Part shown: positions 17,628 to 27,225 of the stretch, one piece after another | How positions within the stretch are numbered: position 1 is the stretch's first letter | Layout of the letters: the number at the start of each line of letters is the position of its first letter | Assembly: GCA_022819585.1 (NCBI GenBank) | Contig: JAJEGY010000009.1 | Coordinates: forward strand, 62,001 to 126,000 | Direction of reading: 5' to 3' | Source of the DNA: Dehalococcoidia bacterium | Lineage (GTDB): Bacteria; Chloroflexota; Dehalococcoidia; Lucifugimonadales; Lucifugimonadaceae | Length of the DNA: 64,000 nt | The notes under the pieces: generated by a model | Database searches by the model: none | Seen by the model: only the letters and a program-made list of their open reading frames with translations | What the model was told of the DNA's origin: nothing | Position numbers and translations under genes: made by a program

Positions 17628-18749
17628 TCATCGCCCTATCGTATTCCCCCGAATCTCGCCGTTATATGTCACACACATCGCATCAACCACCTCATCCTCG
17701 AAATCCAACACCAAACCCAGATCATCGCCAATGATCAAATCCAGCAACGATTCCAAATTCCGCGCGTACGTAACCGACGCATGGTAAGGCATCGATGATG
17801 GCACATTCACAGGTCCCTTCACAGTGACGCCGTTCACCACAACATCCTCGCCCGCAACAGTCGCCTCCACATTCCCTCCCGTCTCCGCCGCCAGATCAAT
17901 CACGATACTCCCTGACCTCATCCTTCCAACCGTTTCCGTGTTGATCAACAATGGTGCCTGTCGACCAGGTATAGCCGCGGTGGTAATCACCGCGTCTGCC
18001 CTGACGATATGCTCTGCGAGAAACTCACGCTGCCGTTCATTTTCATCCTCAGTCTGCGCTCTTGCATATCCCCCCGTAGCCTCCGCATCATCCGCATCCC
18101 GCGGCGCAATGAACCGAGCGCCCAGACTTTCGACCTGCTCACCTGCTGCTGCACGAACATCAAAAGCGTAGACATCCGCTCCCAGCCTCTTCGCCGTCGC
18201 TATCGCCTGCAATCCAGCAACACCAGCGCCCAACACCAGCACTCTAGCCGGCGGAATCGTTCCAGCTGCCGTCATCATCATCGGAAAGAAACGACTCAGC
18301 GAGTCGGCCGCCATCAACGCGCATTTATACCCCGCAATCGAGGCCTGGGAAGACAACACGTCCATGCTCTGTGCTCGAGCTATGCGGGGCACCAGATCCA
18401 TCGCGAAAGCCGTCACACCAGCCTTTGCCAACGCCTCTATCACCTCAATATCGCGTCTGGCGTCCAACGTGCCTGCCACCGTCGTCCCCACGCGCATAGC
18501 CCCCAACTCTTCGACACTCGGTTTCCCGACGTGCAACAGCAAATCAGACGATGTAGCCACTTCCTTGGCCGATCCGACGATAGACGCACCGACATCCGTG
18601 TAGGTATCGTCAGGAAATCCAGCTTTCACACCCGCACCACCCTCAACGAGCACCTCATGCCCTGCCGAAACCAATTTTGACGCCAAGTCGGGCGTTGCCG
18701 CAACCCGATTTTCGCCGGGCGCGTTCTCTCGATTTATGCCTATCTTCAA
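17628..18749 (-). CDS. pntAA: NAD(P) transhydrogenase alpha subunit, NAD-binding part PntAA
   Basis: NAD(H)-binding dI subunit, related to alanine dehydrogenase. The family N-terminus KIGINRENAPGENRVAATP begins at a TTG at 18749, giving 373 residues. The frame stays open to 18977, but those extra 76 codons do not look like the family and reach into the divergent gene's start region. Visible: QASIAGYKCAL, the Rossmann loop VLVLGAGVAGLQA, and the TTAAIPGRQAPLLI mobile-loop region. First gene of pntAA-pntAB-pntB. Confidence 0.94.
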   Translation of the reverse strand: MKIGINRENAPGENRVAATPDLASKLVSAGHEVLVEGGAGVKAGFPDDTYTDVGASIVGSAKEVATSSDLLLHVGKPSVEELGAMRVGTTVAGTLDARRDIEVIEALAKAGVTAFAMDLVPRIARAQSMDVLSSQASIAGYKCALMAADSLSRFFPMMMTAAGTIPPARVLVLGAGVAGLQAIATAKRLGADVYAFDVRAAAGEQVESLGARFIAPRDADDAEATGGYARAQTEDENERQREFLAEHIVRADAVITTAAIPGRQAPLLINTETVGRMRSGSIVIDLAAETGGNVEATVAGEDVVVNGVTVKGPVNVPSSMPYHASVTYARNLESLLDLIIGDDLGLVLDFEDEVVDAMCVTYNGEIRGNTIGR

Positions 18750-18871
18750 CTGGGTCAGACGGGTAAGTCGGCGAATTCCGAATATTATGGTACCCGCAAT
18801 GCCTAACCAGCGTTTTTCACGAACCAACCTCCAGCTTTCGAGTTGAGTTGATCGAGAATCGAGGAACCCGA

Positions 18872-19192
18872 ATGTACATGCTCCGAAGGGTCTACAAAGC
18901 CAATTACCGCGAAGGCAAACTTGTGGCATCCCTAGTCCGCAAGCAACAGGACATCTACGAGTCCGCAGGGCGATCAAAAGGAACGGTCTACTTCAACGCT
19001 GGAACGGTCCCCGGCGAACCCGACACGGTGGTCCTCGAGTGGACGCAAGACACCCTCGGCTCACCGTATGTGTCGAGCGGTGGTATCCCAGCAGAAGCAT
19101 TGCAAGTAGGCGCACAAGTCCGTGAACACATCGAAAGCCAACACATCGAGTTCTGGGAACTCATGACTCCCGAAAAAATGGACAAAGTCTAG
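18872..19192 (+). CDS. Conserved hypothetical protein, possible dimeric alpha/beta barrel
   Basis: 106 residues from the ATG at 18872, chosen because GAGGAA stands 5 nt before it (an in-frame TTG at 18848 is less likely). MYMLRRVYKANYREGKLVASLVRKQQ and GEPDTVVLEW suggest alternating strands and helices as in ABM/NIPSNAP-like ferredoxin folds, but I do not recognise a family. It is divergent from pntAA and precedes the Mo-oxidoreductase by 38 bp, possibly in one transcript. Confidence 0.65.
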   Translation: MYMLRRVYKANYREGKLVASLVRKQQDIYESAGRSKGTVYFNAGTVPGEPDTVVLEWTQDTLGSPYVSSGGIPAEALQVGAQVREHIESQHIEFWELMTPEKMDKV

Positions 19193-19230
19193 ACAACTCT
19201 CCGTCTGGACTCCCCACTTTCGGTCTTGAC

Positions 19231-20274
19231 ATGCGGCACAAGTGGGTAAATCTCATCCTCCTCACGCTCGTCGCCGGCGAGCTGGTGACTGGTGCATACG
19301 GTCTCATGAGCGGCAACGCACGCAACGAGATCGTCCTACAGATCCACAGCATCCTCGGCTACAGCATCATCGCCGTCCTAGCGTGGAAATCCGCACTCGC
19401 CCTCTACTCCCTCAAACGACCAGCCCGCGGACGACCACGAAACGTCGCCATCGTTCTCTCCATCCTTCTGCTGACCGCGCTCAGCATCGGTGTCGTCTGG
19501 AGCACAGGTGGTTTCTGGGCGGTAGAAGGCATCACCGGCATGAGCCTCCACATCTACGCAGGAGCCGCAATCCTCCCATTCATCGTCTGGCACGCATGGG
19601 CATACACATCTCGCTTTCGAGTCGGTTACAGCACCGAACGTCGAGATGCCCTGAGATTCGGCTCTACCCTTGCCGTAGGCGCCGGTGTGTGGCTCATCGC
19701 AGAGAACCTCATCCGCGCAATCCCAACCGCCGGGGCTGACCGTCGCTTCACAGGTTCGCACGAACGACGATCCTACGAAGGCAATCGCTTTCCTACGACA
19801 TCCTGGCTGAATGACAAACCTGCACAAATCGACATTGCTGAATGGCGACTCAAAATCATCGAAAACGACGGCAAAACCCACAAACTCTCACTTTTGGACA
19901 TCGAAAACGACGGCACTGACCTACCCTACTCCGAGATCGAAGCCACGCTCGACTGTACTGGCGGCTGGTACTCCCATCAAATCTGGAGTGGCGTGATGCT
20001 GTCCGATCTCCTAGAAAACCTCGAGATAGACGCCGATGGAAAGACCTGCATCTTCCACTCCGTAACTGGATACACGCGACGTTACGCGTCGAAAGACTTC
20101 GACAACCTCATGCTCGCCACCCGCGTCGGCGGCGATCCCCTCTGGCACGGCCACGGTGCCCCACTACGCCTAGTTGCCCCCGGAAGACGCGGCTATGACT
20201 GGGTCAAATGGATAGACGAAATCCGCCTGACCGACTCGCCTGCATGGCTCCAACCATGGTTGCCATTGCAGTAA
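19231..20274 (+). CDS. Molybdopterin-dependent oxidoreductase fused to a cytochrome b561-like membrane domain
   Basis: 347 residues. Residues 1-170 form about four membrane helices with histidines in the right places for heme (LQIHSILGY, LHIYAGAAILPFIVWHAWAY). Residues about 190-347 form a sulfite-oxidase-type molybdopterin domain: the ATLDCTGGW segment carries the Cys expected to bind Mo, and HGHGAPLRLVAPGRRGYDWVKWI is the conserved end of this domain. The order is reversed compared with the separate YedY/YedZ (MsrP/MsrQ) pair, here in one chain. It probably passes electrons between the quinone pool and an extracytoplasmic substrate; the substrate is unknown. Confidence 0.85.
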   Translation: MRHKWVNLILLTLVAGELVTGAYGLMSGNARNEIVLQIHSILGYSIIAVLAWKSALALYSLKRPARGRPRNVAIVLSILLLTALSIGVVWSTGGFWAVEGITGMSLHIYAGAAILPFIVWHAWAYTSRFRVGYSTERRDALRFGSTLAVGAGVWLIAENLIRAIPTAGADRRFTGSHERRSYEGNRFPTTSWLNDKPAQIDIAEWRLKIIENDGKTHKLSLLDIENDGTDLPYSEIEATLDCTGGWYSHQIWSGVMLSDLLENLEIDADGKTCIFHSVTGYTRRYASKDFDNLMLATRVGGDPLWHGHGAPLRLVAPGRRGYDWVKWIDEIRLTDSPAWLQPWLPLQ

Positions 20275-20291
20275 CTAGCCGCTGTTCGGCC

Positions 20292-22349
20292 TCAATACTC
20301 CAACCCAAACCCGAACGGATACAACAAGTCCTCCTCCGCATACCCTGGAGCATCCGAATCCTGCCGCAGTATCGCCTCGGCACTCTCAGCCAACGCAAAC
20401 GGCAACTTCGCTTCGGGCTTGACCTTGCCTGTCAACACGTCCATCAAAGCCGCGTCGCTAACCCCGAACGTTGACAATATCGCACCTGCATCTCTGAACC
20501 CGCTCTCCGCATCCAACACAAACGGCTGTCGGAATCGAACTGCCAATACCGTCCGCTCTGCCCCAATCTCCGACATCACACCCTCTATGTCCGCCAACGA
20601 CGGGCGAACTACCCAAGAATCCGACGCCTCCATGTCGGAAAACGCTATCAAGTCAAGCTCTTCAGGGTCAGGAACCGGCAAAAACCCGCCGCCAACCTTG
20701 CTGCTATTCCCAACAACGACCCGAATTACCGCATAGTCGGTTCCTTCAGGGACTGGCGGGCGAGTCTCACCATTCTCCGCATCGTAATCGCCCGACACGA
20801 CTTCGAACTCGTTCCAAGCTGGTCCGCTGACCACATCGGCATCCAAACCCATGACGTAGATCTGCTTACTGATTGGATCGCTGACTGGTTCGTCGACCTT
20901 ACCATCGGTGTGCATACCCAAAGCCGCGAACATGTTGGGCTGCGGTTTCGGAGATGGCATCTCCAACGGCAACAATTCGTCCGAATTTTGAAGCACCACC
21001 ACCGCCCGGCGCTGAGCCGCTTCTGCCTTCAACTGCGTGATCCGATCACCGAGAATATAGCCTGCCCGGTTCGAATCTACGAACGGGTTCTCGAAAAGAC
21101 CCAACTTGAACTGCTCAGTCAACAACCGCGTTACCGCCTCATCGACACGTTCCTCTGAAATCAATCCCTCATTAATGTTCTCCAGCATCTGAAGGTGATC
21201 GCTGAAGCCGGAAAGCACGTCTACACCTGCATTGATAGCCATCGCCACGCGTTCGCCTACGCTCTTGTCCTCGACTCCCCAAGGCATCGTCGTCGCGATC
21301 GCCGTATCCGAGTTCACGTTCCCCTCAAATCCCAGCCTCTCTCTCAGCAACTCGGTCACGATCCCCTTCGAGAACGACATTCCCACATCGTTCGGAAGAT
21401 ACCGCTGCCCTACCGGCACGCCGTAATACGGCATGATCGATGACACTCCCGCCTCGATCGCCGCGATAAACGGCCTTAGGTGATACTCGAAATTGTCCGA
21501 CGGATAAGTTTGGTGCTTGCCGAATGGGAAGTGCGGGTCTGATCCGCCCTCCTGCGGCCCGCCGCCCGGGAAATGCTTCATCGTCACCGCCACGCTACGA
21601 TGATCGAGTTCATCGCCCTGAATGCCCTTCACCAACACAGTCGCAATCTCGCTAACCAATCCCGCGTCTTCCGCAAACGTCTCGGTGATCCGGAACCACC
21701 GCGGTTCCGTCGAAAGATCGAGGCAATACCCGTACATGCCCCTGATGCCTACTGCAACCCACTCCCTAGCTACGGCACGAGCAAACTCGCCGATCAAGTC
21801 CAAGTCCCGCGTCGCCGCCAGCCCCGCTTCCTTCGGCCAAGCCGAAAACGCACCGACGGTCGCATCCAATCCACCCATCCAACCTTCCTCAAAGTGGTTG
21901 CGAGGGTTCGACTTGAACAACGCAGGTATCCCTAGCCGTGTCGACTCGCAAAGCTCTTGGATCGCGTTCGTGAACTGCGCGGTTTCGTACGGCGTGATCT
22001 GCGCGCCGAAAAACGGATTACCCGCTGCCTCACTCGGAGTATTCGTGATGGTATTCCGAAAGATGAAACGCCTCATCTGCGCTCCATTGATCAACGTGCC
22101 CGCGAGTTCAGGAACTTGACCACCACTATCAGCGTTCAACTGATCGATCATCAACATACCCGCCTTCTCCTCAAGCGTCATTTGAGAAAGCAGATCTGCG
22201 ACCCGAGCCTCAACTGGTCGTCGCCAGTCCTCGTAGACATCGATTCGGCCGTTTTTATTCAGGTCCCGAAACGGCAACCCTTCGTTGTACAGAAGCTCAA
22301 TCGATCTCGCCTCGACTGAGGGACGCGTTCCATTAAAACCAGTAGTCAT
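20292..22349 (-). CDS. Glycoside hydrolase family 3 protein
   Basis: 685 residues. The N-terminal (beta/alpha)8 domain contains EEKAGMLMIDQL, KHFPGGGPQEGG and the probable nucleophile Asp in GNVNSDTA. A second alpha/beta sandwich domain (QRRAVVVLQNSDELLPL) continues to the C-terminus, where a short GFGLEY ends the protein. Residues about 29-41 (DLNKNGRIDVYED) form an EF-hand/dockerin-like calcium loop ahead of the barrel. No signal peptide is visible, so it may act in the cytoplasm on beta-glucosides or beta-xylosides. It lies 36 bp downstream of the lactonase gene. Confidence 0.9.
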   Translation of the reverse strand: MTTGFNGTRPSVEARSIELLYNEGLPFRDLNKNGRIDVYEDWRRPVEARVADLLSQMTLEEKAGMLMIDQLNADSGGQVPELAGTLINGAQMRRFIFRNTITNTPSEAAGNPFFGAQITPYETAQFTNAIQELCESTRLGIPALFKSNPRNHFEEGWMGGLDATVGAFSAWPKEAGLAATRDLDLIGEFARAVAREWVAVGIRGMYGYCLDLSTEPRWFRITETFAEDAGLVSEIATVLVKGIQGDELDHRSVAVTMKHFPGGGPQEGGSDPHFPFGKHQTYPSDNFEYHLRPFIAAIEAGVSSIMPYYGVPVGQRYLPNDVGMSFSKGIVTELLRERLGFEGNVNSDTAIATTMPWGVEDKSVGERVAMAINAGVDVLSGFSDHLQMLENINEGLISEERVDEAVTRLLTEQFKLGLFENPFVDSNRAGYILGDRITQLKAEAAQRRAVVVLQNSDELLPLEMPSPKPQPNMFAALGMHTDGKVDEPVSDPISKQIYVMGLDADVVSGPAWNEFEVVSGDYDAENGETRPPVPEGTDYAVIRVVVGNSSKVGGGFLPVPDPEELDLIAFSDMEASDSWVVRPSLADIEGVMSEIGAERTVLAVRFRQPFVLDAESGFRDAGAILSTFGVSDAALMDVLTGKVKPEAKLPFALAESAEAILRQDSDAPGYAEEDLLYPFGFGLEY

Positions 22350-22385
22350 TGGTCATTTACCTTTCCGATTAAACGAGATCGATGC

Positions 22386-23480
22386 CTATGCATCCATCAT
22401 CTGAATACACACTGGCCCCGGTATCGAGATCATGTGCCCGGTGTGCGACAGCTTGCCCGTCTCGGCATCCCGTCTGAACGTGTGAATCGTTCCCGAATCC
22501 TGATTCTCAGCAAGCACCCAAGTCCCCGTCGGATCAATAGCAAAGTTCCTAGGCGTGTTGCCACGCGTCGACTCGTTCCCGATGTAGTAGAGCATCCTCG
22601 CGTACTCATCCCACCCATAAATCGCTAGCGTGTCATGACCGCGATTAGACCCGTAAACATGCTTCCCGTCGGGCGAAACATGAATATCCGCCGTGCTGTT
22701 CCCATCCTCATACGTCACATCAGGCCGCACCGTCCCGACCCAATGCGTCTCCGTCAATCCGCCCGTCTCCTGATCAACGTCATAGCAACTGATCGTCAAT
22801 CCGATTTCGTTGATCGCGAAAGCATTCTCGCCATTTGGGTGGAATGCGAAATGGCGCGGACCTCCCCCAGGAGGCGAATCGACAGACGCGCCCTCGTTCA
22901 AGACCAGCTTCCCGCCGTCGTGGTCGATGTCGTACACCAATACCTTGTCCAAACCCAAGTCGCACACGATCAGCTGATTGTTCCCCGGCGACACCGTCAC
23001 CGAGTGCGCATGAGGCTCATTCTGACGGCTTGGCTCCACCATGCTCCCACCGACATGCTGATGAAAATCACAAGCCTCGTTCAAACTCCCGTCATCGTTC
23101 ACCTCAAACATCGCCACCGAACCGCCGGCATAATTCGCAACGAACAGGTACTTTCCATTCGCCTCGACAACCAAGTGGCACGGACCCGTCCCCTTGGTCG
23201 ACTGCTTGTTGATCAGCGACAACTTCCCATTCTCACCGATGCTGTAAGCGTGGACACCACCTGCATCATCGCCTTCGAAATCGTTGATCTCAGCAACCGA
23301 ATAGAGATACTTCCCATTCGGGTGAATCGTCACGAATGAAGGATTCGGCCCGCTGTCCGTCGCCACCGACAACTCGGTCAATCGACCTGTAGCACCGTTT
23401 AACCTACACGTGTAGATCCCCTTCGCGCCCAGATTGGTGTACGTCCCTACGAAGATTAGCTGGTCTTTGGGATGCCCCAT
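22386..23480 (-). CDS. Lactonase family beta-propeller (6-phosphogluconolactonase/CMLE type)
   Basis: 364 residues of a seven-bladed propeller, with repeated blades such as PNPSFVTIHPNGKYLYSVAE, GPCHLVVEANGKYLFVANY, GGPRHFAFHPNGENAFAINE and TPRNFAIDPTGTWVLAENQ. The family (PF10282) includes 6-phosphogluconolactonase and carboxy-cis,cis-muconate cyclase. The neighbouring GH3 gene on the same strand suggests sugar catabolism, in which it would hydrolyse an aldonolactone. The ATG at 23480 is the start. Confidence 0.9.
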   Translation of the reverse strand: MGHPKDQLIFVGTYTNLGAKGIYTCRLNGATGRLTELSVATDSGPNPSFVTIHPNGKYLYSVAEINDFEGDDAGGVHAYSIGENGKLSLINKQSTKGTGPCHLVVEANGKYLFVANYAGGSVAMFEVNDDGSLNEACDFHQHVGGSMVEPSRQNEPHAHSVTVSPGNNQLIVCDLGLDKVLVYDIDHDGGKLVLNEGASVDSPPGGGPRHFAFHPNGENAFAINEIGLTISCYDVDQETGGLTETHWVGTVRPDVTYEDGNSTADIHVSPDGKHVYGSNRGHDTLAIYGWDEYARMLYYIGNESTRGNTPRNFAIDPTGTWVLAENQDSGTIHTFRRDAETGKLSHTGHMISIPGPVCIQMMDA

Positions 23481-23630
23481 GCTTGCGATCCGCCTTTCGA
23501 TCTCAGTTCAATTGCTACACGCTATGCGCTTGAAAATGATATGCGACAATCTCCATCTCAGGTTCACTGGTAAATTAGAAGTCAGTGTCTTAAACGCTCA
23601 GAATCCTCGACAAACACTCAAGAGTAGCGC

Positions 23631-26288
23631 ATGAAACCAGCACCATTCAACGCCGTCAAGAAGCTCGAAGTCCAAGGGCGAAGCTACTCATATTACGACT
23701 TGGCAACACTCGAAGACGCCGGCCTCGGCACCATCGCCAACTTGCCATTCTCGATTCGCGTTCTGCTGGAAAACGCACTGCGTAACGCTCACATCGGCCC
23801 CGCAACTGAAGATGATGTTCGACTCGTTGCGTCATGGTCACCCGACCAAGCTCCTGCCAAAGAGTTCCCATACATGCCGGGGCGCGTCACCTTACAAGAC
23901 TTCACCGGCGTCCCCGTCGTAGTCGACCTTGCTTCGATGCGTGACGCCGTCGCCGAAAAAGGCGTTGACCCAGGCGTCATCAACCCCGTAGTCCACTCCG
24001 ATCTAGTCATCGATCACTCCGTTCAAGTCGACTACTTCGCATCCGAAGGCGCACTTGCACGAAATATCGACCTGGAATTCGAACGCAACGTCGAGCGTTA
24101 CAAGCTGTTGAAATGGTCTCAGTCCGCCTTCAACAACATGCTCGTTGTACCTCCCGGAACCGGAATCGTCCACCAAGTGAACCTCGAGTTCCTCGCGTCC
24201 ACCGTTCTCACAACCGAGGTCGAAGGCGAATCCATCGCCTATCCCGACACCTGCGTAGGCACCGACTCCCACACGACCATGATCAATGGCCTTGGTGTCC
24301 TAGGTTGGGGCGTCGGCGGCATCGAAGCAGAAGCAGTAATGCTCGGTCAGCCCTACTACATGCTCGTACCCGAAGTCGTAGGCGTAAAACTAACCGGCAG
24401 ACTCGCCGAAGGCGCAACAGCCACCGACCTTGTTCTCGCCGTGACCGAAATGCTCCGCAACGTTGGGGTCGTCGAGAAATTCGTCGAGTTCTACGGCCCC
24501 GGACTAGCAAACCTCCCTGTCGCCGACCGCGCAACCATCGGCAACATGTCCCCCGAATACGGCGCAACATGCGGCTTCTTCCCCATCGACGACCAGACTC
24601 TCGACTATCTCCGTCGCACCGGTCGCTCAGAAGAAACCGTCGCACTAGTCGAAGCCTACGCCAAAGCCAACTATCTCACCCCATCCGAAACCGACAACCC
24701 TCAATACACAATCGCCCTTGAGTTCGACCTCGGCGACGTAGAGCCCAGCATGGCCGGACCCAAACGTCCGCAAGACCGCGTAACCCTCAACAACGTAGCC
24801 GGCAACTTCCGCGACGCCTTTCCCAAAGAAACATCAACTACTTCCTCCAACGGTGCCGATGTGAAGGACGGATCAGTAGTCATCGCCGCCATCACGAGCT
24901 GCACCAACACCTCAAACCCATCCGTAATGGTCGGCGCTGGACTTCTCGCTCGCAACGCCGTAGAACGTGGACTTGACCGCAAATGGTGGGTCAAGAGCAG
25001 CTTGGCCCCCGGATCCAAGGTCGTCTCCGACTACCTAGACCGCGCTGGACTAACCGAATCGCTCGAAACTCTTGGCTTCCAGACCGTAGGTTACGGATGC
25101 ACAACCTGCATCGGCAACTCCGGCCCTCTACCTCAGGAAGTCTCCGACACTGTAACCGACCACGACCTCGCCGCTGTAGCCGTTCTCAGCGGAAACCGTA
25201 ACTTCGAAGGCCGAGTCCACCCCCAAGTCAAAGCCAACTACCTCGCTTCCCCCATGCTGGTAGTCGCCTATGCCCTAGCCGGACACATCGACATCGATCT
25301 AACCTCAGACCCACTAGGCTCGGACCCCGACGGAAACGACATATTCCTCTCCGACATCTGGCCCAGCCAAAACGAAATCGCCCAGACCGTAGCGTCAGCC
25401 GTTGGCGTCGACCAGTTCAACGACCGCTATGGCGCCGTCTACGAAGGCCCCGAACAGTGGCAAGAGCTAGAAGCTGCAACCGGCGAGCTCTTCCAATGGG
25501 ACCCGGGCAGCACCTACATCCAACCTCCGCCTTACTTCGAAGGATTTGAACTGGAGCCCGACGCCCGTGAGAGCATCGAAAACGCCCGAGTGCTAGTAAG
25601 CGTTGGCGACTCCGTCACCACCGACCACATCTCCCCTGCTGGCAGTATCCCGCCATCCGCACCCTCCGGACAGCACCTCATCGGCAACGACGTCCCGCGA
25701 CGAGCCTTCAACTCTTACGGCTCCCGACGCGGAAACCACAACGTCATGATGCGCGGCACATTCGGGAACATCCGACTCCGCAACACACTCACCCCGGACT
25801 ACGAAGGCGACTTCACCATCTACCACCCTACCGGCGAAACCATGCGCATCTTCAACGCCGCCGAACGCTACCGCGAAGACGGCACTCCGCTAATCGTCAT
25901 CGCCGGCAAAGAATACGGTACCGGCTCCTCCCGAGACTGGGCCGCCAAAGGCCCCATGCTACTCGGAGTCCGAGCCGTCATCGCCGAATCATTCGAACGC
26001 ATCCATCGATCCAATCTCATTGGCATGGGCGTAATCCCTCTCCAATTCACAAACGGCGAATCCGCACAATCTCTCGGATTGGACGGCACCGAAACCTACA
26101 CCATCGAAGGCGTAACCGGAACCGTCAAACCCGGAGCAACCCTGACCGTCACCGCCAGATCGGAAGACGGCTCAACCAAGACCTTCAACGTCCTCTGCCG
26201 AGTCGATACCGCCATAGAAGCCGAATACTACGAGCACGGCGGACTACTCCCCTACGTCCTCCGCCAGATGATCACACAAAACATCTAG
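23631..26288 (+). CDS. acnA: Aconitate hydratase AcnA
   Basis: Isomerises citrate and isocitrate in the TCA cycle. 885 residues, usual for the AcnA/IRP1 type. The 4Fe-4S ligands are Cys424 (SCTNTSNP), Cys490 and Cys493 (GCTTCIGNSGPL). Other landmarks: VGTDSHTTMINGLGVLGWGVGG, DHISPAGSIP and GKEYGTGSSRDWAAKGP in the swivelling C-terminal domain. It is monocistronic, with a 150-bp divergent gap to the lactonase gene. Confidence 0.98.
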   Translation: MKPAPFNAVKKLEVQGRSYSYYDLATLEDAGLGTIANLPFSIRVLLENALRNAHIGPATEDDVRLVASWSPDQAPAKEFPYMPGRVTLQDFTGVPVVVDLASMRDAVAEKGVDPGVINPVVHSDLVIDHSVQVDYFASEGALARNIDLEFERNVERYKLLKWSQSAFNNMLVVPPGTGIVHQVNLEFLASTVLTTEVEGESIAYPDTCVGTDSHTTMINGLGVLGWGVGGIEAEAVMLGQPYYMLVPEVVGVKLTGRLAEGATATDLVLAVTEMLRNVGVVEKFVEFYGPGLANLPVADRATIGNMSPEYGATCGFFPIDDQTLDYLRRTGRSEETVALVEAYAKANYLTPSETDNPQYTIALEFDLGDVEPSMAGPKRPQDRVTLNNVAGNFRDAFPKETSTTSSNGADVKDGSVVIAAITSCTNTSNPSVMVGAGLLARNAVERGLDRKWWVKSSLAPGSKVVSDYLDRAGLTESLETLGFQTVGYGCTTCIGNSGPLPQEVSDTVTDHDLAAVAVLSGNRNFEGRVHPQVKANYLASPMLVVAYALAGHIDIDLTSDPLGSDPDGNDIFLSDIWPSQNEIAQTVASAVGVDQFNDRYGAVYEGPEQWQELEAATGELFQWDPGSTYIQPPPYFEGFELEPDARESIENARVLVSVGDSVTTDHISPAGSIPPSAPSGQHLIGNDVPRRAFNSYGSRRGNHNVMMRGTFGNIRLRNTLTPDYEGDFTIYHPTGETMRIFNAAERYREDGTPLIVIAGKEYGTGSSRDWAAKGPMLLGVRAVIAESFERIHRSNLIGMGVIPLQFTNGESAQSLGLDGTETYTIEGVTGTVKPGATLTVTARSEDGSTKTFNVLCRVDTAIEAEYYEHGGLLPYVLRQMITQNI

Positions 26289-26294
26289 GATCAG

Positions 26295-27218
26295 CTAAGC
26301 GGCTTCCGCTGTTTGATCGCCTAACTCGTTGCGCAAACATTCGCGCAGATCACGATATCTGAATTCGAACCCTGCATCCATCAATTTCTCGGGTATCACT
26401 AACTTGCTGTCAATCGCCAACTCTTGGATGTAGTTGCCAATCACGATCCGCGCCACTGTCGCCGGCATCCAACCGAAACTGGGTTTGCCTAAAACCTCCC
26501 CGATCGCCTGCGTCAGATCGCGGTTTCGCACCAGTCCGGGAGATACGACGTTCACCGGCCCGTCCAATCGTTCATCCTCAGTGATGAACAGCAATGCCGA
26601 CACTGCATCGTCGAGATGAATCCACGGCGTCCATTGACGACCATCTCCAAGCCTGCCTCCGAGACCCCATTTGAAAGGTCTGACCAACACCGGCAATGCA
26701 CCGTCATCGGCACTCATCACTATCCCGAAACGCGCAGTAGCGGTTCGAACGCCAAACTCTAAGGCCTTTGCCGTTGCCGCCTCCCAAGGCACCGCTATCT
26801 CCGCAAGGATTCCTTCTCCTCGTTTGCTCGCTTCGGTCAGTTGCTCGTCACCACGATCACCGTAAACGGCGACGCCGGAAGCGGTAACCAACACAGACGG
26901 GGGTGATTCCAGACGCCGACATATCTCCACCAGCGTCTCAGTCGTCACGATCCGGCTGTCGGCGATTACCTTCAGATAGTCGCTATTCCACCGCTTCGCA
27001 ACCGTTGCACCGGAAAAGTTGAATACTGCATCTACAACACCAATATCCTCAACATCTACAGAATCGGGATCGGAAGCATCCCATCGAACCTCGGTGACAT
27101 CAACATCTGAATCGGCTTCACGACGAACCAGATGGACCACTTCGTCCCCACGTTCGAGCAAGCTTTTGGTCAGTGCCTGACCGATGTACCCGCTCGCGCC
27201 TGATATGAGGGCTCTCAT
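26295..27218 (-). CDS. TIGR01777-family (YfcH/SULA-like) epimerase
   Basis: 307 residues from the ATG at 27218, which has GAGGG upstream and directly follows the SDR stop. Atypical SDR with GASGYIG (7-13) for NAD(P), NFSGATVAKRWN, the ASGVAVYGDRG active-site strand, PFKWGLGGRLGDGRQWTPWIHLDD, and a C-terminal DUF1731-like PATVARIVIG...FRYRDL. Function of the family is not settled. It is downstream of and probably coupled to the SDR gene at 27226. Confidence 0.92.
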   Translation of the reverse strand: MRALISGASGYIGQALTKSLLERGDEVVHLVRREADSDVDVTEVRWDASDPDSVDVEDIGVVDAVFNFSGATVAKRWNSDYLKVIADSRIVTTETLVEICRRLESPPSVLVTASGVAVYGDRGDEQLTEASKRGEGILAEIAVPWEAATAKALEFGVRTATARFGIVMSADDGALPVLVRPFKWGLGGRLGDGRQWTPWIHLDDAVSALLFITEDERLDGPVNVVSPGLVRNRDLTQAIGEVLGKPSFGWMPATVARIVIGNYIQELAIDSKLVIPEKLMDAGFEFRYRDLRECLRNELGDQTAEAA

Positions 27219-27225
27219 ACCCTCA

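Noticed and set aside
18750-18977. 76-codon N-terminal extension of PntAA
   Set aside because: It does not resemble the family and runs through the divergent promoter region and into the start of the opposite gene.
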